NCBI RefSeq assembly: GCF_040372805.1
Contig: NZ_BAABWJ010000003.1
Span: 62,001-126,000 of the forward strand
From: Pseudoteredinibacter isoporae_A
Lineage (GTDB): Bacteria > Pseudomonadota > Gammaproteobacteria > Pseudomonadales > Cellvibrionaceae
DNA length: 64,000 nucleotides
Direction: 5' to 3'
A program made the position numbers and the translations under genes. Below are positions 25,833 to 34,814 of the stretch, piece after piece. The notes under the pieces were generated by a model that saw nothing but the letters and a program-made list of their open reading frames with translations, was not told the origin of the DNA and made no database searches. The stretch's first letter is position 1. Every line of letters begins with the position of its first letter.

Positions 25833-27062
25833 CTACAAGCTTGGCTTAGTGTACGCCGCCGCTCGATCACCTTTTTGCTGATAACGTTCTCGCAGTAGGT
25901 CCTGACGGGAGCGGGTACTGCGCTCTTCGCCATTGATCCACAAACGGACCACATGAGTGCTCAGCTCAAACGGATCACCAGACCACAACACCATATCCTT
26001 GCTGCCGGCGGCCAAATAGCCTTGGCCCAAGTCGAATGCCCTTGCCGGGGCTTGCGTGACCGCACGCACCGCAACATCGTGAGGCAGACCGTGAGCCACG
26101 GCATTACCGACATGGAAGCGTAGTTGTTGAATATTGTGAGTGTCGCGTTCCGCCAGAATCACTTCCAAACCCGCTCTGTGCAGTTTGGCCGCGGTATCCA
26201 AGCGCTGATGCAAAGAATCAAAGCCTTCCGGCAGGTTGCGCATAGGCTCAACAATTACGGCCACTTTCGCTTCTTTCAGCCGATCCGCTACATCCAATGC
26301 ACCCGCCGCACCGGCAAGCACCATGGAAAAGCCGAAGTCTTTTTTCAGTTTCAACAGCTGGAGAATATCGGCCGGACGATCAGCGCGTGCAAGCAAAGGA
26401 AACTCACCAGCGAGTAAACGTTTCAACACTTTGATGTCGTCTTTTACCGGCTTGGATTTACCTTCTTTCTCCGTGGGCTTCTTGGCCTTTTCCAATTTGC
26501 TGCGCAGATCTTGAAGATCTTTCGCACGAGAGCCTTTACTCTTGCCGCCCAGAGTAAAATACAGAGCCACATCTGTTTTAAGGCGACTATCGGCATCTGA
26601 ACTGAGATCGACAGTGAAAGCGCGCCCTTTGAAAGCACCTTTTGAAGATCCGGTAACGACGGCTTGACTGATGCCACCTTTGCGAGCGAAGGGAATCAAA
26701 GAAGACTGAAAGTTAAATGCCAGACTTGGGTCAAAGGAAAAGTCGGCCTTATCCTCATGAAAATCTGAAGTCTTTTTAACCGCACTGACTTCAGTCAGAC
26801 CCAGTTGATTATTGACCGCAATAAACCCCGGGGTCAGCACCTTACCCTGCCCATCGATGACGCGATCAGCACTCAAGACCGTATCGGAAATTTCACTCAG
26901 TACGCCGTCCTGGATTAAAACGCTGACCGAGGTTTGGGGTTCGACACCCTCACCGTAAAACTTCACATTATTAATGGCAACACTGTCCGCCAACACTGAA
27001 ACTGAGGCAAACAAAGCACCAGCGGCTGCGATCTTGCGAAGACAATTATTCACTGATTTCAT
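25833..27062 (-). CDS. Amidohydrolase-like protein lacking metal ligands
   Basis: 409 residues with a signal peptide (cleavage after VLA near residue 25). It keeps the amidohydrolase frame: an N-terminal beta domain (INNVKFYGEGVEPQTSVSVLIQDG), VLTPGFIAVNNQLGLTE, and the C-terminal return LPHDVAVRAVTQAPARAFDLGQGYLAAGSKDMVLWSGDPFEL. The H-x-H metal motif is replaced by N84-N85-Q86. A Lys/Glu-rich insert lies near 175-210. It is probably catalytically silent and may partner the active paralogue whose stop overlaps its ATG by 4 bases. Confidence 0.85.
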   Translation of the reverse strand: MKSVNNCLRKIAAAGALFASVSVLADSVAINNVKFYGEGVEPQTSVSVLIQDGVLSEISDTVLSADRVIDGQGKVLTPGFIAVNNQLGLTEVSAVKKTSDFHEDKADFSFDPSLAFNFQSSLIPFARKGGISQAVVTGSSKGAFKGRAFTVDLSSDADSRLKTDVALYFTLGGKSKGSRAKDLQDLRSKLEKAKKPTEKEGKSKPVKDDIKVLKRLLAGEFPLLARADRPADILQLLKLKKDFGFSMVLAGAAGALDVADRLKEAKVAVIVEPMRNLPEGFDSLHQRLDTAAKLHRAGLEVILAERDTHNIQQLRFHVGNAVAHGLPHDVAVRAVTQAPARAFDLGQGYLAAGSKDMVLWSGDPFELSTHVVRLWINGEERSTRSRQDLLRERYQQKGDRAAAYTKPSL

Positions 27063-28456
27063 TGTTGATCCCCCGCTGGCTGCCCCAATAAAAAGTCGCT
27101 CTGAGCTTGATACACAGGATCTTCCCGGTCATACACTTTGGCGCCATCAATAAAAACCTGTTCGGCCTTTGCATAAACACTGAAGGGACTTTGATTCCAA
27201 ATCACGACATCAGCATTTTTACCCATCTCCAGACTGCCGGTTTTATCGGCAAGTCCCAATGAACGCGCCGCATTTAAGGTAATCCAACGAATTGCATCGG
27301 CTTCATCCAGATCGTAACCCGCTTCTTTTGCACGGAAGAGAATTTTACCGGCTTCTTGATTCAAGCGCTGAATGGTACTGGCCGAATCGGAATGCACAAT
27401 CGCACAACCCAGCTTATCGCCGCTGCGGCCGGCATCGACCATAGCCACATTTTCCTGAACCATATCGAAGGCTTCCATCTTGAACCCCCACCAATCCGGC
27501 CACATCGCTGCACAGTTTTGATTCTCCGCCAACAGGTCGGCAATCTTGTAGGCTTCCACTGCATGATGAAAGGTGCCGGCGTGATAATTAAACTCTTTTG
27601 CGACATCCATCATCATCGCCATTTCTTCGGCCTTGTAGCAATGATTGTGGATAAGAATGTCACCATTCAACACGCCCATCAACGTGTCTTTTTGAAGGTC
27701 GCGTTCTGGAGCCTGTTTAACACGGCCCGCATTGTAATCGTCCCAAGCATTTTTATACTCCCAGGCACTCGCCCAGGCTGCGCGATAACCGGCCACGTTA
27801 CCCATACGAGTGTAGGGACTCACGCCTTTCTTTCCGTACACTCGCTTGGGGTTTTCACCACAGGCCATTTTTAAACCGTAGGGGGCATCGGGAAATTTCA
27901 TTTCCTGCATGGTTGTCGCAGGAACGTTGCGCAATGTTACACCGCGTCCACCAATCAGGTTGGCTGAACCCGGCAACAATTGCATGGTGGTAATACCACC
28001 GGCTCGGGCACGATTAAAGCCCGGATCCTGTGGCCAGAGCCCGTGCTCCGCCCATACTTCAGCTGTTACCGGCGCGGTAATCTCATTGCCGTCCTGATGG
28101 GATTCCACCGAGGGTGTCGGATACACGCCAAGGTGGGAATGCACATCGATAATACCTGGGGTCACCCATTTGCCGGTGGCATCCAATTCTTCCACATTGG
28201 CGGGCAGCACCAAACCTTTCCCCACCGCATTAACTTTCCCATCCATGATCAGCACGTCAGCTTTATCAAGGCGTTCACCATTCCCGAGCAACACAGTCGC
28301 ATTGCGAATCATACGATCAGGAGATACCGCCGGCGCGTAAGTGGATGGGAAAGGGTTTTTATTAATGGCAAGCGCTTGGCTGGGCCTGTCCCCGTCACAG
28401 GCCACCAAGCCCATTATGGAGATAGCCAAACACGCATGGCGAAATGATTTATGCAT
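27059..28456 (-). CDS. Amidohydrolase, predicted lipoprotein
   Basis: 465 residues. The N-terminus has a lipobox (GLVAC with Cys20), so it is probably anchored to a membrane in the periplasm. Metal-site motifs are intact: GIIDVHSHLG (H106, H108), ILIHNHCYKAEEM, YHAGTFHHAVEAYKI and the aspartate in AIVHSDSAST. The C-terminal frame ITLNAARSLGLADKTGSLEMGKNADVVIWNQSPF is typical of imidazolonepropionase- or dipeptidase-like members. It hydrolyses a cyclic amide or peptide-type bond; the substrate is unknown. The ATGA overlap with the degenerate paralogue shows translational coupling. Confidence 0.9.
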   Translation of the reverse strand: MHKSFRHACLAISIMGLVACDGDRPSQALAINKNPFPSTYAPAVSPDRMIRNATVLLGNGERLDKADVLIMDGKVNAVGKGLVLPANVEELDATGKWVTPGIIDVHSHLGVYPTPSVESHQDGNEITAPVTAEVWAEHGLWPQDPGFNRARAGGITTMQLLPGSANLIGGRGVTLRNVPATTMQEMKFPDAPYGLKMACGENPKRVYGKKGVSPYTRMGNVAGYRAAWASAWEYKNAWDDYNAGRVKQAPERDLQKDTLMGVLNGDILIHNHCYKAEEMAMMMDVAKEFNYHAGTFHHAVEAYKIADLLAENQNCAAMWPDWWGFKMEAFDMVQENVAMVDAGRSGDKLGCAIVHSDSASTIQRLNQEAGKILFRAKEAGYDLDEADAIRWITLNAARSLGLADKTGSLEMGKNADVVIWNQSPFSVYAKAEQVFIDGAKVYDREDPVYQAQSDFLLGQPAGDQQ

Positions 28457-28629
28457 GGGTAGATCCTGCGTTGATTTATTCTGCTACTTAATTTACAACG
28501 AAAAAGCGCCGGTATAACTCAGAACAATCTTTTAACTTCATCGCAGAAAACCCTCAGCCCAACGCGCAAGAAACTCCTGCAAACGCAATTCGAGCGTGTT
28601 ACAGTGCCCAAAAAAGAAATAATAAAACC

Positions 28630-29937
28630 ATGAATCAATTGTTTCGAACGCCTACCGCCACCGCAGTCATTATCGCCAATATGGTGGGCACCGGTGTCTT
28701 TACCAGCTTGGGTTTTCAGCTTCTTGAAATTCAATCACCGTTTGCCATTTTATTATTGTGGTTAATTGGCGGCGTGATCGCACTCTGTGGCGCATTATGC
28801 TACGCCGAACTGGCTGCCAGCCTGCCACGCTCGGGCGGGGAATATCATTTTATTAGTCGAATCTTCCACCCTTCTGCCGGTTTTGTTTCCGGTTGGATAT
28901 CGGCAACTGTCGGCTTTGCGGCGCCCTCGGCTCTGGTGGCTCTTACCTTTGGGAATTATCTGGCAGCGATTTGGCCGACCCTGAATCCGCAAATGCTCGC
29001 ATTGGCATTGCTTGCCATTATTACGGTTGTGCACAGCTTGCGACGCAGCAGCTCCAGTCGTTTTCAAACACTGTTCACCCTACTCAAAGTTGGATTGATT
29101 ATCGGATTCTGTGCCAGCGCCCTATACCTGGCCCCCAGTTTGGAACACATCAGTTTTGCACCTCAAACCAATGATGTTCAATTGATGGGCACGGCCGCAT
29201 TTGCAGTGTCACTCATCTATGTGAACTACGCTTACACGGGCTGGAATGCCGTCACTTACCTCAGCAGTGAAATTGAGCACCCCCAGCGCAATATCCCGTT
29301 GTCGCTGCTGTTGGGAACCGGCACGGTGGTACTGCTGTATATCTTGTTGAACAGCAGTTTCCTGCTACTTGCGCCCATGTCGGAGTTGGCGGGGAAAGTG
29401 GAGATTGGCTACATTGCAGCCAAAGCTGCCTACGGAGAGAATGGCGCCAGCATTATGGCGTTTATTCTCGCGCTTCTGCTCATTTCTACGGTAAGCGCGA
29501 TGCTGCTGGCCGGACCGCGAGTGCTACAGGTTATTGGGCAAGACTACCCACTGTTCCACCGCCTTGGCAAAACCAATCCACAAGACATTCCCAGTACTGC
29601 GATTATTGTGCAGGCGGTGGTTACGGCTTTATTTATTGTCAGCGCCAGCTTTGAAAGCATTCTGATTTTTGCCGGTTTCACTCTGAGCTTGAACAGTGTG
29701 TTAACGGTGTTTGGCCTGTTAATCCTGCGTCGACGTGAACCCGAATTAGAGCGCCCGTTTCGCATGCCATGGTTTCCTCTGCCCGCCATCATTTATCTGG
29801 CCTTGATGCTCTGGAGCTTAAGCTATATAGCGTTACACAAAACCCAACAAGTCTATTTCAGCGCAATACTGATCCTGCTGGGCTTTGTGTTTTACTATGT
29901 CACCTGCCTCATCCAAAAGCGCATGACAAAATCCTGA
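28630..29937 (+). CDS. APC family amino-acid permease
   Basis: 435 residues with about twelve hydrophobic helices. The first helix has the APC signature ATAVIIANMVGTGVFTSLGF, with the unwound G-T-G stretch that binds the substrate carboxylate. WLIGGVIALCGALCYAELAASLPRSGGEYHF and YAYTGWNAVTYLSSEIEHPQRNIP are equally typical. It imports or exchanges an amino acid or amine. It is divergent from the amidohydrolase pair and convergent (2 bases) with the ATP-grasp gene. Uptake of products released by the amidohydrolases is an inference from position only. Confidence 0.92.
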   Translation: MNQLFRTPTATAVIIANMVGTGVFTSLGFQLLEIQSPFAILLLWLIGGVIALCGALCYAELAASLPRSGGEYHFISRIFHPSAGFVSGWISATVGFAAPSALVALTFGNYLAAIWPTLNPQMLALALLAIITVVHSLRRSSSSRFQTLFTLLKVGLIIGFCASALYLAPSLEHISFAPQTNDVQLMGTAAFAVSLIYVNYAYTGWNAVTYLSSEIEHPQRNIPLSLLLGTGTVVLLYILLNSSFLLLAPMSELAGKVEIGYIAAKAAYGENGASIMAFILALLLISTVSAMLLAGPRVLQVIGQDYPLFHRLGKTNPQDIPSTAIIVQAVVTALFIVSASFESILIFAGFTLSLNSVLTVFGLLILRRREPELERPFRMPWFPLPAIIYLALMLWSLSYIALHKTQQVYFSAILILLGFVFYYVTCLIQKRMTKS

Positions 29938-29939
29938 TG

Positions 29940-31265
29940 CTACTGAGCCAGTGCCTGGCCTGGCTCCCCATGCGGCGGCTCACCAAATGGCGCTGAGGCT
30001 CGGCGGCGATCGATACGAAAGTTCAAATGCTCTCGCAATAACATCGATTCAAAGGCGGTAAACAGACGCTGCATCTGAGGCTGCTTATAAGGAAAAATAT
30101 CCACTGGATCCATGGCGTGAACGTTCATCGACGCCCCCACTTCAAAGACCAGCAAATCACCGTCCAGGGTTTCACCGCAATCAATCCCAAGATAATCAAG
30201 GCCCGACACTCGATGGATCTGCTGCAGAGCATCGTGATGCCTTTTCGCAAAATCGAGATTAAAGGCGGCCATGGTTTTGGCTTCCTCCTGACGCTTGGTT
30301 TCATCATCCAGCATACCCGCGTTCAAATAATGCACCATCCAGTGATCCGAAATGGCCATATGCGCCAAATGCGCTTCACCATCAATCAACATAATCCGGT
30401 ACTTTCGAAACTGTCCATCCTCACTGCGATAATCCACAAAGCGCGCCAGATAAAATAGATCACCGGTGGTTGTTTCCAAATACTGAACCAGCGCCTCTGG
30501 ATTGTTCACACACGCCAAATCATTCCCCGCATGGGAATCCAAAGGGCGAACAATCAGCGGAAACTCTGCATCACTCAGCAATTGTGGCAATTCCGATGGA
30601 TGAACGCACAAATACGACAACTGATCACGACTCACGATGGCATTAATCGGTACATCCAAGCCCGGCAAACCCTGTAGGCGCTGTGAAATCTGATCACGCC
30701 CAAGGTTCATCAACGCATTGGGCAGATTGAGAATCGGGCGGGGCCAATCCCCAACCATACTCTGAATAAGCTGCAATGTGTCTCGATTCCGCTCCAGCTC
30801 ACTTAAAGCCACAATAGCCACATCGTGTTCCGGTAATTGAATGGGGCGTGGCAGTTCCGGACTCACATACAGCAAATCCAACTGAAAGCCCGCACCCTCG
30901 GCCAGAAATTCCAACGGTGTATTGCTCATCAAATTTCCCGGTGCGACCAAAGCCAGCACCTTCAAAGGACTGCTGTGAACACGGGGAATCAATTGATAAT
31001 GTTGCTGCTGCATCAATGCCTCAGCCTGCACGGCCATTGCCGTCGCTTCATCCCCACGCAATTGCAATAAAATCGACAGGTCCAGTAAAGCATTTGCCTC
31101 GCCCTGCTCTGCTCTCTGTAACAATTCCTGAGCCTCCAGACTCATATCTTCTCCGGCAAATACTCGGCTCATTAAATACGCCAAACCTTTCAGCGCCATA
31201 GGTTCGGCACGATCGGAGACAGGGGTTTCATTTTCCATCGCACGGGTTCGTTGGGCATTGCTCAT
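29940..31265 (-). CDS. ATP-grasp domain protein with helical N-terminus
   Basis: 441 residues. Residues 25-90 look like one or two TPR/Sel1-type helical pairs (LEAQELLQRAEQGEANALLDLSILLQLRGDEATAMAVQAEAL). The middle (about 105-215) is a Rossmann-like preATP-grasp domain. The C-terminal part is ATP-grasp: FPLIVRPLDSHAGND, FRKYRIMLIDGEAHLAHMAIS and the Mg site VFEVGASMNVHAMD. The carboxylate-amine ligase superfamily joins acids to amines through acyl phosphates. The combination with a TPR-like start is not one I can name. No strong ribosome site. Possibly a peptide or amide ligase paired with nearby transport. Confidence 0.75.
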   Translation of the reverse strand: MSNAQRTRAMENETPVSDRAEPMALKGLAYLMSRVFAGEDMSLEAQELLQRAEQGEANALLDLSILLQLRGDEATAMAVQAEALMQQQHYQLIPRVHSSPLKVLALVAPGNLMSNTPLEFLAEGAGFQLDLLYVSPELPRPIQLPEHDVAIVALSELERNRDTLQLIQSMVGDWPRPILNLPNALMNLGRDQISQRLQGLPGLDVPINAIVSRDQLSYLCVHPSELPQLLSDAEFPLIVRPLDSHAGNDLACVNNPEALVQYLETTTGDLFYLARFVDYRSEDGQFRKYRIMLIDGEAHLAHMAISDHWMVHYLNAGMLDDETKRQEEAKTMAAFNLDFAKRHHDALQQIHRVSGLDYLGIDCGETLDGDLLVFEVGASMNVHAMDPVDIFPYKQPQMQRLFTAFESMLLREHLNFRIDRRRASAPFGEPPHGEPGQALAQ

Positions 31266-31484
31266 GTGTTCAGCCTGTTTGTTTGATCATTCAAAAAGTG
31301 AGCGAAGATCTGGAGACCCTCTTAGGTCCCCTATTGAGCAAACCCTGTGCCAGGCTGAGAAAGCCTTGCAAAACAGTATCTTAGAAGTGTGGAAAAGCGA
31401 TAAAAGCGACAGATGCCGCCTGCGAAGGCAAGCGGCGAACGGTAAGCGGCAAGCTCTGGCCGCTTAAATCATGATTTGAGAAGG

Positions 31485-32042
31485 CTACCAGTGACTCGGC
31501 AACTCAATGGATTGCCAATCGTCTCCAGCACTGAAACTCAGGCTCAGAGCCTTGCCATCACCCAAACGGGCGCCCTTGGCATTTCGGGCTTCGATATTGA
31601 CAGTATTGATCTGCTTGCTCCACAAGGCTCGCAAAGCGCTTTGCTTAATCCAAAGCGCTTGAGGCAGTGGCTGGGGAATATCCGTTTCCTGGTAAACCCA
31701 GATAAACTTCCCATCCAGTTCATACCCCAAGGTCTCAAGTTCAATTGGACTCCCATCACCCACTCGCATGGCAAACTCAGCGCTCAAATAATCCGCAAAA
31801 CGTTGCTGGGTGTTCTTATCACGATAAATATCCGCAGATTTGCCAAACAAATGCTTGATGGCGTGTTCAGCATCATGAAGATAAAAACGGTGAGCCACTT
31901 CCAGTTTGCCACTGCGTTGGTTAATCAGAATATTGGTGATGCCGGCCTTTTGCTGGTGCGCGAGGGCCCCCAAACTCAATACCACCAGACAGACAGCCAC
32001 GATTGATTTCAGTATTTGAGTTGGATTGATTAGGCGTTTCAT
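31485..32042 (-). CDS. DUF6702 family exported protein
   Basis: 185 residues. A long basic start precedes a signal peptide (LKSIVAVCLVVLSLGALA, cleaved before HQQ). The mature protein opens with HQQKAGITNILINQRSGKLEVAHRFYLHDAEHAI, the DUF6702 pattern of histidines and beta strands, and ends SIELPSHW. Members sit next to M1-family peptidases, as here: the peptidase stop is 86 bases upstream on the same strand, with a terminator-like hairpin between. Function unknown; a periplasmic accessory role is likely. Confidence 0.7.
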   Translation of the reverse strand: MKRLINPTQILKSIVAVCLVVLSLGALAHQQKAGITNILINQRSGKLEVAHRFYLHDAEHAIKHLFGKSADIYRDKNTQQRFADYLSAEFAMRVGDGSPIELETLGYELDGKFIWVYQETDIPQPLPQALWIKQSALRALWSKQINTVNIEARNAKGARLGDGKALSLSFSAGDDWQSIELPSHW

Positions 32043-32069
32043 AAATCTTGCTCACTCTAAAAACAAACA

Positions 32070-32100
32070 GGCCCCTGTACAGCAAACTGAAACAGGGGCC
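32070..32100 (-). terminator. Terminator between M1 peptidase and DUF6702 genes
   Basis: GGCCCCTGT (32070-32078) pairs with ACAGGGGCC (32092-32100). In the minus direction the stem is followed by TGTTTGTTTTTAGAG. It ends most peptidase transcripts; some read-through into the next gene is possible. Confidence 0.75.
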
Positions 32101-32128
32101 GGAAGTTTGGCAATCAATTTATCTGAGT

Positions 32129-34606
32129 TTACTCAGCGTCTTTTTTCTCGCCGTCCTTCTTAGCGTCTTTCTTGTCATCGTCTGTTTTCAGTTCGGTTTT
32201 GATATCATTCATGATATCGCGATACACCTTACCGGAACGTTTCTTGGTTTTGAAGGCTTCTACGCGAGACGGGATGATACGACGCGGATAGTGGTTGTTT
32301 TCATTGTCCACATCTGCGGTTTCCCAATGTGGGTCAACCACAACACGCTCAAGCACTTTATCTTTCTCAGTCACAATCAGCTTTTTAACCGCTTTTGGCG
32401 TGCGGCGCCAAATTTCAGCAGGAATGTATTGATCTTCGACGGTGCCGTCCGTGAAGTGCAATTGCAGCAGAATGGGCATAACCAATCCACCTTTGTTAGA
32501 GAAGTCCAGAACATAATAGTTCTTATCTTCTTTAACCGCGCGCTCCAGAGCTTTTCGCTCCCAATCTTTCAAGCCATCAACAAATTTCTTGTACTTATTG
32601 CGCTCTTTATTGGTTACGGTAAAGCGATCGTTTTCGTCGTAGAAGTCGCTTACGTCGCTGTTGATATCAACCCACAGTTTGCGACCTTCCGCCTTGTTAC
32701 GCTCATTGAAGAACGAGGTAGGCTTGTCCTGCTCTTCTTTACGCAAGCGAGCAAAATCAATATCTGGATCGCGGGTGTCCAGACGCAGCTTGTATACGCG
32801 ATCCAGAGAAATGTCGACATGGTCAGTAGAATAGAACCAACCGCGCCAGAACCAATCCAGATCAACGCCTGAAGCCTCTTCCATGGTACGGAAGAAATCC
32901 GCGGGCGTCGGACGCTTAAACATCCAACGCTGGGAATATTCCTTAAAGGCAAAGTCGAACAGCTCACGACCCAGAATCACCTCACGCAAAATATTCAACG
33001 CAGCGGCCGGCTTGGTGTAGGCATTGGGGCCCAACTTCAATACCGAATCCGACTGAGTCATGATCGGTACCTGAGTCGAAGACTTCATATAGCTGACGAT
33101 ATCGCGTGGCTCAACACCCCAGGGGATATTCGGGTCCCATTCACGACCGGCAACACCGTCCAGGAAACTGTTCAAACCTTCGTCCATCCAGGTCCACTGA
33201 CGCTCGTCGCTGTTCACGATCATCGGGAAATAAATATGGCCAATCTCATGGATAACCACACCAATCAAAAAGCGCTTTTCCGCTTGTGAATAGGTACGGC
33301 TGCCATCATCACGCAACTCTGTGCGCGGGCCGTTAAAGGTGATCATCGGATATTCCATACCACCTACTGGGCCATTAACCGACTGAGCAACCGGGTATGG
33401 GTAATCAAATGAGAAACGCGAGTACACATCCATTGTATGCACGACAGATTCAGTGGAATACTTCTTCCAGAGATCACCACCTTCTTTAGGGTAGAAGGAC
33501 ATGGCCATGACCAAAGGCTGAACCTTACCGCCTTGCTGGTAACCTTTAGCGTCCCACATAAACTTACGGGAAGATGCCCAAGCAAAGTCGCGTACATTAT
33601 CGGCTTTGAACTTCCAGGTTTTGGTCTTGTTGGTGCCGGCTTTTTCGTTTTCCAACGCTTCTTCTTCAGTCACGATGAAGACAGGACGCTTGGCGGTTTC
33701 GGCAGTTTTCAGACGCTGACGCTGTGTAGCGGTCAGTACCTGACCCGGATTCTGCAAAGTACCGGTAGACGACACAATGTGGTCAGCAGGAACCGTCAGT
33801 TCAACATCGTAATCGCCAAACTCCAGGGTGAACTCACCACGGCCCAGAAATTCCTTGTTAGTCCAGGCTTCGTAATCGGTGTACGCCACCATGCGAGGGA
33901 ACCATTGCGCCAACAGGAAGATGTCATTGCCACCTTCGCGGGCATCATCCGGGAAATGCTCATAACCAGAACGCGCCCAAACGGCATTCTCTTCAACGAT
34001 ATTGAACGCAAAACCCAAATCAAACTGGAAACTCTGCCCAGGCTTCAAGGCTTTGGGCAAATCGATGCGCATATTGGTGCCCACGATCGTGTATTTCAAA
34101 TCACGGCCGGACGCTTTCAGAGAAGTGATGTCGTAGCCCAGTTCATGATCGTCCATAAACTGATGACGACGCAGCTCGGCCAAACTCAACTTGGCAGGGG
34201 CACCACTGGCGGCGGCTTTGGTTGCAGGACCACGGCGACCAATACCTGCAAACGCCGTGGTCATTTCAGCCATGGAGTCGTTTTTAAATTTGTTTTGATC
34301 CAGCTGAACCCACAAGTATTTCAGGGTGTAAGGTGAATTGTTCTTGTAGTACACCTTCTGGCTGGCTTCGATGCGACGCTTGTCTTCAAGCAGCTTGACC
34401 TTGATTTTGTAGTCGACTTCTTGCTGCCAGTACTGCTGCCCGGGCTCACCTGCAGCATTACGGTAGATATTGGGTGTGGGCAGTACTTCATCCAGCTGGC
34501 GAAACTTGTCTTCAAAGTCTCCCTTTGTCTGGGAAATTGCCGCTACCGACAACTGGCTTCCAAGACCGGCAAATAACAAACAGGAAAGCAACGTTGCTTT
34601 TTTCAT
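32129..34606 (-). CDS. M1 family metallopeptidase, exported
   Basis: 825 residues with a signal peptide (cleavage near VAA at residue 23). The N-terminal beta domain (about 60-300) is of the M1 type. The zinc site is complete: H453-E454-I-G-H457, then 18 residues, then E476 (WTWMDEGLNSF). GGMEYPMI upstream stands in for the M1 G-A-M-E-N exopeptidase motif. A long C-terminal domain follows, ending in a Lys/Asp/Glu-rich tail (residues about 800-825). It should cleave N-terminal residues from peptides in the periplasm or outside. Confidence 0.93.
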   Translation of the reverse strand: MKKATLLSCLLFAGLGSQLSVAAISQTKGDFEDKFRQLDEVLPTPNIYRNAAGEPGQQYWQQEVDYKIKVKLLEDKRRIEASQKVYYKNNSPYTLKYLWVQLDQNKFKNDSMAEMTTAFAGIGRRGPATKAAASGAPAKLSLAELRRHQFMDDHELGYDITSLKASGRDLKYTIVGTNMRIDLPKALKPGQSFQFDLGFAFNIVEENAVWARSGYEHFPDDAREGGNDIFLLAQWFPRMVAYTDYEAWTNKEFLGRGEFTLEFGDYDVELTVPADHIVSSTGTLQNPGQVLTATQRQRLKTAETAKRPVFIVTEEEALENEKAGTNKTKTWKFKADNVRDFAWASSRKFMWDAKGYQQGGKVQPLVMAMSFYPKEGGDLWKKYSTESVVHTMDVYSRFSFDYPYPVAQSVNGPVGGMEYPMITFNGPRTELRDDGSRTYSQAEKRFLIGVVIHEIGHIYFPMIVNSDERQWTWMDEGLNSFLDGVAGREWDPNIPWGVEPRDIVSYMKSSTQVPIMTQSDSVLKLGPNAYTKPAAALNILREVILGRELFDFAFKEYSQRWMFKRPTPADFFRTMEEASGVDLDWFWRGWFYSTDHVDISLDRVYKLRLDTRDPDIDFARLRKEEQDKPTSFFNERNKAEGRKLWVDINSDVSDFYDENDRFTVTNKERNKYKKFVDGLKDWERKALERAVKEDKNYYVLDFSNKGGLVMPILLQLHFTDGTVEDQYIPAEIWRRTPKAVKKLIVTEKDKVLERVVVDPHWETADVDNENNHYPRRIIPSRVEAFKTKKRSGKVYRDIMNDIKTELKTDDDKKDAKKDGEKKDAE

Positions 34607-34814
34607 AAGCGATAGGCTCGAGTTTGGGTTAATCGAATGAGCTCCGTTTCAGAACAGAGCCACAGGTGGCCAAGACCACCGAAACCGGACATTCTAGGAT
34701 TAATGCTGCAGGGATGGAAGGAAATTCAACAGCTATTATCAGGCAATGAGATAAGTTGCCCTACGCTTGGGACAAGCCACATTGGTGACTATTTTTTAGC
34801 CAGACCCAAAGAGA

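Noticed and set aside
32048..34336. Two long plus-strand open frames opposite the M1 peptidase (32048-32872 and 33437-34336)
   Set aside because: Both lie fully or mostly antisense to a peptidase with complete motifs, have no ribosome site, and read as low-quality protein. They arise from codon bias of the real gene.
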